From assembly GCF_008369115.1 (NCBI RefSeq), contig NZ_VOAZ01000001.1, positions 372,001-436,000 on the forward strand: DNA of 64,000 bases, given 5' to 3'. How positions within the stretch are numbered: the stretch's first letter is position 1; every line of letters begins with the position of its first letter. The notes beneath the pieces are model-generated. The model was given only the letters and a program-made list of their open reading frames with translations, was not told the DNA's origin and did no database searches. This document shows positions 1 through 9,282 of the stretch, piece after piece. The DNA is from Psychrobacter sp. ANT_WB68. GTDB lineage: Bacteria > Pseudomonadota > Gammaproteobacteria > Pseudomonadales > Moraxellaceae. The translations under genes were made by a program, and so were the position numbers.

Positions 1-1
1 A

Positions 2-670
2 AAGGTATGGCAGATTGCCAGTACGGTTGCCATTAGTATCAATAATGAGCCGCTAGGCGCTTTTGCCCTTGCTGATGACTTAAAGGATGACACTCCGCAA
101 GCCATTACCGCACTACAGGATTCTGGTATCAATGTCATTTTGATGAGTGGTGATAAGCAGTCTGTCGTCGATCATGTGGCAGGTCAGCTAGGTATCGAGC
201 AAGCTTACGGTAAAATGAGCCCACGTGATAAAGCCAGTCAAATTGCCCTATTGCAAACGGCCGGTCATAAAGTGGCGATGGCTGGGGACGGCGTCAATGA
301 TGCACCAGCAATGGCAACTGCTGACGCTAGCTTTGCCATGTTTGAAGGCACTGATGTTGCGCAGCATAGTGCCTCTGCGCGCTTAATGGGTGAGTCGCTC
401 ATGCATATTGATGCGGCGCAAAAAATTGCCAATGCAACGGTGCGTAATATCAAGCAGAATCTATTCTTTGCCTTTATTTATAATTGCCTTGGTATTCCGC
501 TTGCAGCTTTTGGTTTTTTAAATCCCATGATTGCCGCCGCTGCGATGGCGCTCAGCTCTATTTCGGTATTAATGAACGCCCTACGTTTAACGCGATTTAA
601 AACAGAGGTTGAGCTGGATAACACAGTCTCTGACTCCCATGCTGATAGTAAAGATTTAACAAAAGTATAA
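2..670 (+). CDS. copA: Cu(I)-translocating P1B-type ATPase, C-terminal part (CopA-like)
   Basis: This is the 3' end of a heavy-metal P-type ATPase; the open frame runs in from the left edge, so the start, metal-binding domains and phosphorylation site lie outside the window. The visible part covers the end of the ATP-binding domain, with the hinge motif GDGVNDAPA, and the last two membrane helices. The first of these helices carries the YN pair and the last carries MALSS, the helix-7 and helix-8 residues that ligand Cu(+) in P1B-1 pumps. This supports copper export from the cytoplasm rather than Zn/Cd transport. About 30 hydrophilic residues follow the last helix. Family assignment is firm; the copper specificity is inferred from these membrane residues. 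Confidence 0.88.
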   Translation, partial: KVWQIASTVAISINNEPLGAFALADDLKDDTPQAITALQDSGINVILMSGDKQSVVDHVAGQLGIEQAYGKMSPRDKASQIALLQTAGHKVAMAGDGVNDAPAMATADASFAMFEGTDVAQHSASARLMGESLMHIDAAQKIANATVRNIKQNLFFAFIYNCLGIPLAAFGFLNPMIAAAAMALSSISVLMNALRLTRFKTEVELDNTVSDSHADSKDLTKV

Positions 671-840
671 GTATTAAACCACTTGCGATATCGTAGGAGC
701 AAATAGGGACTAAAACGAGTCTTTAATGTCTGATATTGCTGCCCATATCTAATTTTATGGGCGCAAGTTGGTGTAAGATAAGGGAAGTTTGGCAAAATTT
801 ATGCTATGATGCCAAGCATTATAGCTGACGCTTAAAGCGC

Positions 841-939
841 CAAACCAACTTTTAACTATTCGCAAAATCATGCGCTGAATGAGTCGATTTTACCCATCGT
901 ACAAACAGGCAAAGTTGGTTTGCGTATAGTAGCTATACG
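841..939. promoter_or_regulatory. Dyad-rich leader region upstream of enolase
   Basis: The 352-bp gap between the ATPase and enolase holds no convincing gene. It contains a perfect 10-bp inverted repeat (CAAACCAACT at 841-850 and its complement at 913-922). A perfect 7-3-7 palindrome directly follows it (CGTATAG at 923-929 and CTATACG at 933-939). Both sit 80-180 bp upstream of the enolase start. They could be operator sites or form leader RNA structure. No specific regulator is recognised. Confidence 0.35.
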
Positions 940-1001
940 ATATTTTGCTTTATCTTTTTTGTATTCTAGTTGCCGTTATTTATCCCACAAACTTGGCATG
1001 A

Positions 1002-2339
<1,338 letters not shown>

Positions 2340-2474
2340 AAAGCTAAGAAGTTGGGCTTAAAACTAAGTGATATATTGTCATAAATATGGGGATATATCG
2401 CTTAACAACGTTATTAAGCCTAGCCAGTTTTTACTTTAATTCATTGTCCTTTCATCGTTTGGCGTAATCAATTT

Positions 2475-2783
2475 ATGAAATACTTTAGCCAATTTATCCT
2501 ACTTGCGTTAGCCGTTGCGGTGTTGTTAGGACTGCAATATCAGTATTGGCTGGGTGAAAATGGACAGTTTGAGCATAATAAATTGCTGACACAAATCGAA
2601 AAGCAGCAGCGTCTAAATGACAATCAAGTGGCCGCAAACAACTTGCTACGGACTGACGTTCATGACCTAAAGACCGGTCTTGAAGCAGTAGAAGAGCACG
2701 CTCGTTTAGATTTGGGCTTGATTAAACCAAATGAGACCTTTGTACAAGTATCAACCGCGCCTACGACGCACAGTCGTTATTAA
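2475..2783 (+). CDS. ftsB: Cell division protein FtsB
   Basis: This is a 102-residue bitopic membrane protein of the FtsB/DivIC septum-initiator family. It joins FtsL and FtsQ in the divisome and helps activate septal peptidoglycan synthesis. It has a short cytoplasmic N-terminus, one membrane helix at about residues 5-22, then a periplasmic coiled-coil stretch with heptad-like spacing at about residues 30-75. The segment EEHARLDLGLIKPNETF is the typical conserved FtsB ending. The position directly after eno and before ispD is the standard context. It is separated from each neighbour by roughly 135-160 bp, so a shared transcript is possible but not shown. Confidence 0.9.
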   Translation: MKYFSQFILLALAVAVLLGLQYQYWLGENGQFEHNKLLTQIEKQQRLNDNQVAANNLLRTDVHDLKTGLEAVEEHARLDLGLIKPNETFVQVSTAPTTHSRY

Positions 2784-2945
2784 TCACTCTTAGTTTTATA
2801 AAATGATGGTCTTCTATTATCTATAATAGAGATGTTGTTTACCTTAAAATCTTTTTTTAAACCTCTATCTTTTTCATTCTTCATTTCTATCCAATCATAT
2901 CGTCATGGAATTTAACCATGAGTACGACATTATGAATCCTGCCTT

Positions 2946-3713
2946 ATGAACACCACTCCTAATATACATACCATGATTGTCGCTGCTGGTCGCGGTAGTC
3001 GTTTTGGTTCCGCTATCGCCAAACAATATACCGAGCTGCAAGGGCAAACTTTGCTACAGCATAGCGTGGCACGACTTGAGTGTAGTGCTTATATTGATAA
3101 CTGCTTATTGGTCATAGCAGCAGATGATAATATGGCACAAACGCTTAATTTTGCGCTTCCTATACAGTATGCCATTGGCGGCGCTGAGCGTTGGCAATCA
3201 GTCCAAGCAGGGGTAGAAGCCATTCGTCAGTCAGGTGCTGATGATTCAGACTTGGTAGTGATACATGATGCCGCGCGTCCTGCTGTATCCAGTGAGGATA
3301 TTAATAAGGTTATTGAAGCGGCGATGCTAGAGCCTTATGGCGCTATTTTAGCCACACCGGTGGCTGATACGCTGAAAAAGTCCTACTTTCATTCTGCCGC
3401 CCAATCTGAGACTATAGACAGCTTTACAGATAAGCTTGCAAATAGCGGCAGCATCCATTCTTACGCTAAATGTACTATCGATCGTAGTAATATGTGGCAA
3501 GCACAAACGCCTCAAGTATTTCGCCTAGGACAGTTGCAGCGAGTTTTATCTTACGTTGCTGAAAATCAGCTAGATATTACCGATGAAGCGAGCGCTTTTG
3601 AATATTTAGAGCTACCGATTCGTCTGGTAGCGGGCAGCCGCCAGAATATTAAACTTACTTATCCTGACGACGCTATTTTGCTCGCAGCGATTCTTACCGC
3701 CCAAACACAATAA
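2946..3713 (+). CDS. ispD: 2-C-methyl-D-erythritol 4-phosphate cytidylyltransferase
   Basis: IspD couples CTP to 2-C-methyl-D-erythritol 4-phosphate in the non-mevalonate isoprenoid pathway. The 255-residue protein begins with the nucleotidyltransferase loop AAGRGSRFGSAIAKQY, whose Arg and Lys contact CTP. It continues with GGAERWQSVQAG and the metal/substrate segment VIHDAARPAV, and ends with TQAPQVF-like (here QAQTPQVF) and TDEASAFE motifs, all diagnostic of IspD. The length fits the family, though about ten residues longer in the middle than in enteric homologues. It follows ftsB; the usual partner ispF is not adjacent. Confidence 0.95.
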   Translation: MNTTPNIHTMIVAAGRGSRFGSAIAKQYTELQGQTLLQHSVARLECSAYIDNCLLVIAADDNMAQTLNFALPIQYAIGGAERWQSVQAGVEAIRQSGADDSDLVVIHDAARPAVSSEDINKVIEAAMLEPYGAILATPVADTLKKSYFHSAAQSETIDSFTDKLANSGSIHSYAKCTIDRSNMWQAQTPQVFRLGQLQRVLSYVAENQLDITDEASAFEYLELPIRLVAGSRQNIKLTYPDDAILLAAILTAQTQ

Positions 3714-3806
3714 TCAGCATTGTAACAACTCTACCGCTCTCTTTATCATCTTACCTGAATTTTTCTTATCCATATTTTTCACTCTTAGCATTTGCGTTAT
3801 AAACGT

Positions 3807-3840
3807 TAAAAGGTCTCAAGATTAAAATTGAGTCCTTTTA
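3807..3840 (+). terminator. Possible terminator downstream of ispD
   Basis: TAAAAGG (3807-3813) and CTCAA (3815-3819) pair with TTGAG (3828-3832) and CCTTTTA (3834-3840), with one T-T mismatch. The hairpin lies about 95 bp after the ispD stop. The trailing T run is short, so termination may be weak. The rest of the 461-bp gap up to the BLUF gene holds only the promoter noted separately. Confidence 0.45.
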
Positions 3841-3996
3841 GCGTATTGCATCATGCTGATTATTTCCCGGTATTTTTAGAGATTTCTCACTCTCTTTATT
3901 CCAAAACAGCAACAAAAATGCATACTGAATTCTATATGTAAATAAATCTAAAGCGCAGTTTAGTATTAATAATTAATGACTGACGATAAACATATA

Positions 3997-4025
3997 TTGC
4001 TTTGGTCACGAAATTAGCCTATGAT
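3997..4025 (+). promoter_or_regulatory. Predicted sigma70 promoter for the BLUF gene
   Basis: TTGCTT (3997-4002) and TATGAT (4020-4025) are separated by 17 bp. Initiation here would give a leader of about 140 nt before the TTG start of the BLUF gene. The prediction rests on hexamer match and spacing only. Confidence 0.35.
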
Positions 4026-4174
4026 GTAACCAACTTAATACAATTAATATAAACATTTATAAATCAATGATATAAAAGTCGGTTTGCTATCCTCAACTGC
4101 CTTGTCAGTATTTTTTATACTAAAGTTAGTATGGTTGTCTTAGCTACATTTACCTAAAAATAGGGAGAAGCTGA

Positions 4175-4798
4175 TTGTCAACAGTCAATGATTCGACAAA
4201 TCCAGTAAAGCCAGATCTCTGCCAGCTTGTATATCTGAGCCACATTACGTCGACTGGTCTTGCAAGTTCGAGCACGCTTAACGACATCGCAGAAGTCGCC
4301 ATTAAGCATAATAAAGCCGATAACATTACGGGTATTCTTTGCTACGGCAATGGGTACTTCTTGCAATGTGTGGAAGGTTCTGAACAAGCATTAACCAATC
4401 TAAAAAATCGCTTATTGGTAGATGATCGACATAAAGATTTAAAGATACTGGATTTTTCAGCCATTACTGAGCGCCGTTTTGCTGGTTGGTCGCTACGTTC
4501 TATTACCCTTGAACGTTGGATGATGAACGAGCCTAAACTTAAAACCTTTATGCCGTTTAAGCCCAATACTTGGAAATCTAATGAATGGCAGGAGTTTTTA
4601 GATATTTTGCAAGGTTATTATGAAGAACAAGAAAAGACCGGTGAGCTTGATACACAGCCGATAAAATATAACACGCTAGGGGTAACCTTAGGTAAGGTAG
4701 TTGGACAGCACCAAGCCTTTTTTCTCATTCAGACCATACTAGGCAGCTTGATTGTATTGGCGCTACTTTGGCTGATGCTAGCAGATAAGTTTTGGTAG
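4175..4798 (+). CDS. BLUF-domain blue-light sensor with C-terminal membrane anchor
   Basis: Residues about 15-110 form a BLUF domain, which binds FAD and senses blue light. The photoactive Tyr lies in QLVYLSH, the flavin-contacting Asn in NITGIL, the switching Gln in FLQCVEG, and the semi-conserved Trp in GWSLRS. Known single-domain BLUF proteins act by contacting partner proteins. After the domain come about 70 residues, then a strongly hydrophobic helix at about 181-203 near the C-terminus, suggesting membrane tethering with the sensor in the cytoplasm. Translation starts at TTG, chosen because GGGAGA lies 6 nt upstream and no ATG fits. No EAL, GGDEF or regulator gene adjoins it, so the output is unknown. 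Confidence 0.88.
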   Translation: MSTVNDSTNPVKPDLCQLVYLSHITSTGLASSSTLNDIAEVAIKHNKADNITGILCYGNGYFLQCVEGSEQALTNLKNRLLVDDRHKDLKILDFSAITERRFAGWSLRSITLERWMMNEPKLKTFMPFKPNTWKSNEWQEFLDILQGYYEEQEKTGELDTQPIKYNTLGVTLGKVVGQHQAFFLIQTILGSLIVLALLWLMLADKFW

Positions 4799-4828
4799 AG
4801 TGTTCTAAATAATTAAAACGATATATTT

Positions 4829-4856
4829 AAAAGCCAGCATAAACCGCTGGCTTTTT
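4829..4856 (+). terminator. Rho-independent terminator of the BLUF gene
   Basis: AAAGCCAGC pairs with GCTGGCTTT around a 7-nt loop and is followed by a T run. It starts about 30 bp after the BLUF stop codon. Confidence 0.8.
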
Positions 4857-4923
4857 GCTGTCGTAAAATACAATAAGCAGATTACCCTTTACTTATACAA
4901 ACCCATAAGAAATGAACAGGCAT

Positions 4924-4962
4924 AAAAAAACCCCAATCACAAAAAATGTGATTGGGGTTTTT
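4924..4962 (-). terminator. Terminator of tRNA-Glu
   Basis: An 11-bp GC-rich stem (ACCCCAATCAC with its complement) is flanked by A and T runs, so it could work in both directions. It lies downstream of the minus-strand tRNA-Glu. Confidence 0.8.
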
Positions 4963-5027
4963 GATGGTACGCTTATTAGTCTTATCGATGCTTTACAGCA
5001 AACTTGCTAACAAGTGACGCCAAATAG

Positions 5028-5103
5028 TGGCGTCCCCAGGGGGATTCGAACCCCCGTTACCGCCGTGAAAGGGCGGTGTCCTAGGCCTCTAGACGATGGG
5101 GAC
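5028..5103 (-). tRNA. tRNA-Glu (anticodon TTC)
   Basis: On the minus strand a 76-nt cloverleaf runs from GTCCCCA through its acceptor complement TGGGGAC to an encoded CCA. The anticodon stem CCGCC/GGCGG encloses loop CTTTCAC with anticodon TTC. The T arm contains GGTTCGAATCC. The discriminator base is G. Confidence 0.96.
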
Positions 5104-5151
5104 TAGTACAACGCTTCAGCTGCTTTCACCATTTATGCTGAAGTGGTGCGT

Positions 5152-5180
5152 ATTCTAATAGCGTCTACGTTTTCTGTCAA
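5152..5180 (-). promoter_or_regulatory. Predicted sigma70 promoter of tRNA-Glu
   Basis: On the minus strand TTGACA (5180-5175) and TAGAAT (5157-5152) are separated by 17 bp, about 50 nt upstream of the tRNA. The elements overlap the last codons of the small membrane-protein gene, so the tRNA promoter is embedded in that gene's 3' end. Confidence 0.65.
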
Positions 5181-5352
5181 GCCTTTTTCTTCGTCTTTTT
5201 AAAATTAAATATCTTTTCTTGAGTGCACGACGTGGATGTAGGTCATTACGCTTTAAATGATAACGGATCCATAACGATGTACAAGTGCTAATGGTTAAAG
5301 CGAGGAGCATATAACCGATGATGGTTGCCCATAACTTAAACTGTGGATCCAT
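5155..5352 (-). CDS. Small membrane protein with a very basic C-terminal tail
   Basis: No family is recognised. The 65-residue product has a single membrane helix at about residues 7-27, then a tail rich in Arg and Lys (LKKRY, KRRRKRLDRKRRRY), so it is probably a bitopic inner membrane protein with the basic part in the cytoplasm. AAGGGA lies about 8 nt upstream of the ATG, which supports real translation. The frame is intact, and its 3' end overlaps the tRNA-Glu promoter. The basic tail could contact nucleic acid or acidic lipids, but that is speculation. Confidence 0.55.
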   Translation of the reverse strand: MDPQFKLWATIIGYMLLALTISTCTSLWIRYHLKRNDLHPRRALKKRYLILKRRRKRLDRKRRRY

Positions 5353-5476
5353 AGCAAATTCCCTTTCGTTAAGCTCAAATAATCCATAACAGGTTATGAA
5401 CTATAAATAGCACTATTAGTTGAGTTTAACAATGTAGGACATGTGCTTTATGTTATTTTCTATCTCTATCAGTTAC

Positions 5477-6229
5477 TTATAATGCGGTGTCTGCCGCGCT
5501 ATCTTCTGGCATCTCCGAATTGCTCTGTTCGACATGCATCGCATTAGCTAGCATAGGGTAGCTGTTCAGGATATGACAAAAGAGCTCGGCAGTCTTTTGG
5601 GTATCATAGAGCGCTGAATGAGCGTCTTTGCCATCAAAGTCAAGCCCTGCCGCTTTACAGGCGCGTGCCAGTACGGTCTGCCCAAATGCCAACGCAGACA
5701 GCGTCACAGTATCAAAAACTGAGAAGTTATGAAACGGGTTATGGTTTTTGCTATTGGTACGCAGCACCGCCGCATTTAAAAACGCCAAGTCAAAGTGCGC
5801 ATTGTGTCCAATTAGGACGCATTGACGGCAGTCCTCAGCACGGCGCACTTCTTTTAAGCCTTTAAAAATACGGCGCAGCGCTGTTTTTTCATCTTCGGCA
5901 ATGGCTTTACGTAGTGGGTTTTTAGGATCAATACCAGTGAAGGCAAGGGCGCTTGGCTCGAGATTTGCGCCTTCAAAAGGCTCGATATGAGCATTGAAAG
6001 CCTCGCCTGGATAAAATATTCCCTGCTCATTCAGTAGCACAGGAATACAGGCAATCTCTAATAAGGCGTCAGTTTGCGCATTAAAGCCCGCAGTTTCCAC
6101 ATCGACCACAACAGGTAGAAACTTACGAAACCGCTCTTTTAAGGTCATGGGTGTTTGTTGGTCTGTGTTGCCATCGATCGTATTGGTTACATTGTTTTCA
6201 GGTAGGGCAGCATCGTTTTGAATGGTCAT
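5477..6229 (-). CDS. rnt: Ribonuclease T
   Basis: RNase T is a DEDDh-family 3'-5' exoribonuclease that trims tRNA, 5S rRNA and other stable RNA 3' ends. Exo I (VVDVETAGF), Exo II (IGHNAHFDLAFL) and Exo III with the catalytic His (HSALYDTQ) are all present and in order. The basic patch near FHNFSVFDTVTLS matches RNase T rather than the DNA polymerase epsilon subunit. At 250 residues it is slightly longer than enteric RNase T because of an N-terminal stretch of about 30 polar residues and a short acidic C-terminal tail. It lies downstream of pyrC on the same strand, separated by about 200 bp containing a large inverted repeat. Confidence 0.93.
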   Translation of the reverse strand: MTIQNDAALPENNVTNTIDGNTDQQTPMTLKERFRKFLPVVVDVETAGFNAQTDALLEIACIPVLLNEQGIFYPGEAFNAHIEPFEGANLEPSALAFTGIDPKNPLRKAIAEDEKTALRRIFKGLKEVRRAEDCRQCVLIGHNAHFDLAFLNAAVLRTNSKNHNPFHNFSVFDTVTLSALAFGQTVLARACKAAGLDFDGKDAHSALYDTQKTAELFCHILNSYPMLANAMHVEQSNSEMPEDSAADTAL

Positions 6230-6326
6230 ATCAAGTTAAATCACTTTTATCAGTCGTACTGTGGCATTGAATTAAAAATTAAAGAGTTGAATTAAAGTAT
6301 TGAAATAAAAACTACTAAAAACAAAC

Positions 6327-6399
6327 ATCCTATGATACGAGTATTGCTCTTGCTAAGGATATTGCCTTTTTAGCAGAAAAGCATTATCTATCATAGGAT
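6327..6399. repeat. Nested inverted repeat between pyrC and rnt
   Basis: ATCCTATGATA (6327-6337) is a perfect 11-bp inverted repeat with TATCATAGGAT (6389-6399). Between them TGCTAAGG (from 6351) can pair with a downstream copy near 6370-6376, giving a stem inside a stem. On a pyrC-rnt transcript this would be an intercistronic RNA structure in the rnt leader. No target-site duplication or coding remnant is seen, so a mobile origin is only a possibility. Confidence 0.5.
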
Positions 6400-6428
6400 A
6401 AAATGCAGAGGGTTTTACATCGTTGCTG

Positions 6429-7499
6429 TTAGGCTTTAATAGACCAAGGTAACATCTCGCCAGCCATTAATGGCGTTAACGACGAGCCATCAAAGTAAGG
6501 GTAGTTAGTTGGTACTTGCATCGGCGTATTTATCAAAGTAATAGTGCTTTCATGAACAGGTAGGCCATAGAACTGAGCGCCAAAGCGGCTCGCAAACCCT
6601 TCTAACTTGTCTATTTTACCCACGCTATCAAAAGCGGTGGCATATAGCGGTAGTGCAGTAGCGGCGCTGTAACAACCAGCACAGCCGCAAGCAGATTCTT
6701 TCGCGTCCGTCGCATGAGGTGCAGAATCCGTGCCTAAAAAGAATTTCGGATTGCCACTGGTGGCCACATCCAACAATACTTTTTGATGGCTTTCACGCTT
6801 GAGGATAGGCAAGCAATAAAAATGTGGTTTGATACCACCGACCAACAAATGATTGCGGTTAAACATCAGATGCTGCGGCGTAATAGTAGCAGCAACTTGA
6901 TTGCCTTGCGCTAAGACAAAGTCAGCAGCATCACTGGTGGTGATATGCTCCATCACAATTTTCATGGTTGGAAATTTGAGGATGATTTGTGCCAATACTT
7001 CGTCTAAAAAGCGTTTTTCACGGTCGAAAATATCGACATGGTCGTGAGTCACTTCACCATGGAGTAGTAAGGGCAGATTGTATTTTTCTAATGCTTCAAA
7101 AACATCGACGCAGGCATTGATATCGGTGACGCCATCAGCAGAGTTGGTGGTTGCACCAGCAGGGTAGAGCTTGACCGCTTGTACGATACCTGATTTTGCA
7201 GCCATTTCAATATCGTTTGCCGTGGTTTTATCAGTAAGATACAAGGTCATACGTGGGTCAAAAGCCGCTTTACGCTCAGTGCTCAAATCACTTGCTTGTA
7301 GCTGCTGCATGATACGTGCACGATAAGCCTGGGCATCATCGACATTTTTAACAGGTGGCACAAGGTTTGGCATACAAATGACGCGGTTAAAGCTCTCGGC
7401 GGCATGAGGAACGGTGGTTGCTAACGCTTTATCATCGCGCAAATGAATATGCCAATCATCTGGCTGGAGGATGGTTAATTCTCTAATCGAATCAGTCAT
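6429..7499 (-). CDS. pyrC: Dihydroorotase (class II)
   Basis: This enzyme cyclises N-carbamoyl-aspartate to dihydroorotate in pyrimidine synthesis. The 356-residue protein has the zinc-binding DDWHIHLRD motif at residues about 14-22, followed by CMPNLVPPV. The carboxylated bridging Lys is in [13 protein letters not shown], further ligands are in LLHGEV and VMEHITT, and the catalytic Asp is in FLGTDSAPH. These features match the shorter homodimeric PyrC class of gammaproteobacteria. No strong ribosome binding site is seen before this ATG, but the alignment with the family supports the start. rnt follows on the same strand. Confidence 0.96.
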   Translation of the reverse strand: MTDSIRELTILQPDDWHIHLRDDKALATTVPHAAESFNRVICMPNLVPPVKNVDDAQAYRARIMQQLQASDLSTERKAAFDPRMTLYLTDKTTANDIEMAAKSGIVQAVKLYPAGATTNSADGVTDINACVDVFEALEKYNLPLLLHGEVTHDHVDIFDREKRFLDEVLAQIILKFPTMKIVMEHITTSDAADFVLAQGNQVAATITPQHLMFNRNHLLVGGIKPHFYCLPILKRESHQKVLLDVATSGNPKFFLGTDSAPHATDAKESACGCAGCYSAATALPLYATAFDSVGKIDKLEGFASRFGAQFYGLPVHESTITLINTPMQVPTNYPYFDGSSLTPLMAGEMLPWSIKA

Positions 7500-7896
7500 G
7501 GTGTCATCGCGCTCTATATCGTCATATACGGGAGTAAAAGGAAGTCTTGCTGTGCCGCTATCATAACAGATTTGCCTACTTGACTAAATATGCGGCGAAA
7601 TATCTGTACATAAATGATAAGCGATTTTTTGCCCGATTAACTTTAGCTAGAGTTTTTAGAATGTGGTTAGAAATGATGGTTGATTAAGTTGTCTGATATT
7701 TTAAATAAGCCTATTTCTAGAATTAACCTCAAATATAAGGGAAAACCTAGTAGCTGATAGCCGTGCCACTTTTGCCGTTAGTAAATATGATGTACACTGA
7801 GTAGGCAATCTGTCTTTTATTGATTTCATCCCCTCATTCGCATTTTACGTCCCATTAAATGTATTCGACAATAAATTCTTATATTAGGAGTTCTTC
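7500..7896. other. Intergenic region between divergent pyrC and argG
   Basis: This is nearly 400 bp of AT-rich sequence between divergently transcribed genes. It must hold promoters for both, but no confident hexamer pair was found. An AGGAG 6 nt upstream of argG sets that start. No gene, tRNA or repeat is seen. Confidence 0.4.
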
Positions 7897-9135
7897 ATGG
7901 CTCAGCTTGATCCAAAAACTATTAATAAAATCGTCTTGGCATATTCAGGTGGTCTTGACACCTCAATCATCGCCAGATGGCTACAAGAAACCTATGATGC
8001 AGAAGTGATTACTTTCACCGCTGACATCGGTCAAGGCGAAGAAGTTGAGCCGGCACGTGCCAAAGCTGAAGCGATGGGTATCAAACATATCCATATCGAA
8101 GACTTACGTGAAGAATTTGCCCGTGACTACGTATTCCCGATGTTCCGTGCCAATGCCATATATGAAGGCGAGTATCTGCTAGGGACTTCTATCGCGCGTC
8201 CACTAATCGCTAAGCGTTTGGTTGAAATTGCTAAGGAACACAACGCCGATGCCATCAGTCATGGTGCGACCGGTAAAGGTAACGACCAAGTACGTTTTGA
8301 GCTTGGCGCGGTTGCACTATCTCCTGACGTTGTAACCATTGCGCCGTGGCGCGAGTGGGATTTATCAAGCCGTGAAAGCTTGATGAAATATGCTGAAGAA
8401 CATAATATTGCTATCGATTATGCCGGCAATAAGAAAAAATCTCCGTATTCAATGGACGCCAACTTACTGCATATTTCTTATGAAGGCGGCATCTTAGAGG
8501 ATCCATACGCCGAAGCAGAAGACGATATGTGGCGTTGGTCAGTCAGCCCAGAAGAAGCACCAGACGAAGCACAATACTTAGAGCTAGAATACAAACAAGG
8601 CGACATCGTTGCTATCGATGGTGAAGCGCTTAAGCCTTATGAAGTTATGATTAAGCTTAATGAGATTGGCGGTAAGCATGGTATCGGACGTTTAGATATC
8701 GTTGAAAACCGTTATGTCGGTATGAAATCACGCGGCTGTTACGAGACGCCAGCGGGTACCATTATGCTAAAAGCGCACCGCGGTATCGAATCATTGACCC
8801 TAGATCGTGAAGCGGCGCATCTAAAAGATGAGTTGATGCCACGCTACGCTAAGATTATCTACAACGGCTATTGGTTTAGCCCTGAGCGTATGATGCTACA
8901 AGCCTTGATTGACAAATCACAAGAATATGTCAACGGTACAGTACGCGTCAAATTATACAAAGGTTCTGTAAGCGTCGTTGGTCGTAAGTCAGATGACTCA
9001 CTATTTGACGAAAAAATTGCTACTTTTGAAGACGATGCTGGTGCTTATGATCAAAAAGACGCCGAAGGTTTCATTCGCTTAAATGGTCTACGTTTAGCGA
9101 TCGAAGCCAGCCGTGGTCGTGATTTATCGAAGTAA
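7897..9135 (+). CDS. argG: Argininosuccinate synthase
   Basis: ArgG joins citrulline and aspartate using ATP in the penultimate step of arginine synthesis. The 412-residue protein has the ATP pyrophosphatase P-loop AYSGGLDTS at residues about 15-23. It also carries the aspartate/citrulline-binding stretch [14 protein letters not shown], and the segments [15 protein letters not shown] and [17 protein letters not shown]. This is the common short type (about 400 residues). AGGAG sits 6 nt before the ATG. It is monocistronic, with a strong terminator 40 bp after the stop. Confidence 0.97.
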   Translation: MAQLDPKTINKIVLAYSGGLDTSIIARWLQETYDAEVITFTADIGQGEEVEPARAKAEAMGIKHIHIEDLREEFARDYVFPMFRANAIYEGEYLLGTSIARPLIAKRLVEIAKEHNADAISHGATGKGNDQVRFELGAVALSPDVVTIAPWREWDLSSRESLMKYAEEHNIAIDYAGNKKKSPYSMDANLLHISYEGGILEDPYAEAEDDMWRWSVSPEEAPDEAQYLELEYKQGDIVAIDGEALKPYEVMIKLNEIGGKHGIGRLDIVENRYVGMKSRGCYETPAGTIMLKAHRGIESLTLDREAAHLKDELMPRYAKIIYNGYWFSPERMMLQALIDKSQEYVNGTVRVKLYKGSVSVVGRKSDDSLFDEKIATFEDDAGAYDQKDAEGFIRLNGLRLAIEASRGRDLSK

Positions 9136-9175
9136 GCAATTTGTGCTAAATAAAGCATAAATGTAAAATATGAAT

Positions 9176-9208
9176 AAAAAAAGGCGCTATATTAATAGCG
9201 CCTTTTTT
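9176..9208. terminator. Bidirectional terminator after argG
   Basis: AAGGCGCTAT pairs perfectly with ATAGCGCCTT around a 4-nt loop, with an A run before and a T run after. It lies between argG and the convergent gene ending at 9283 and could serve both. Confidence 0.85.
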
Positions 9209-9282
9209 GTGGGGTTTTTTGAAGGTTTTTCTCAATACTATTTTAGCTACTTAAGTAACTATGTACTAAGTGTTTCCATTTA

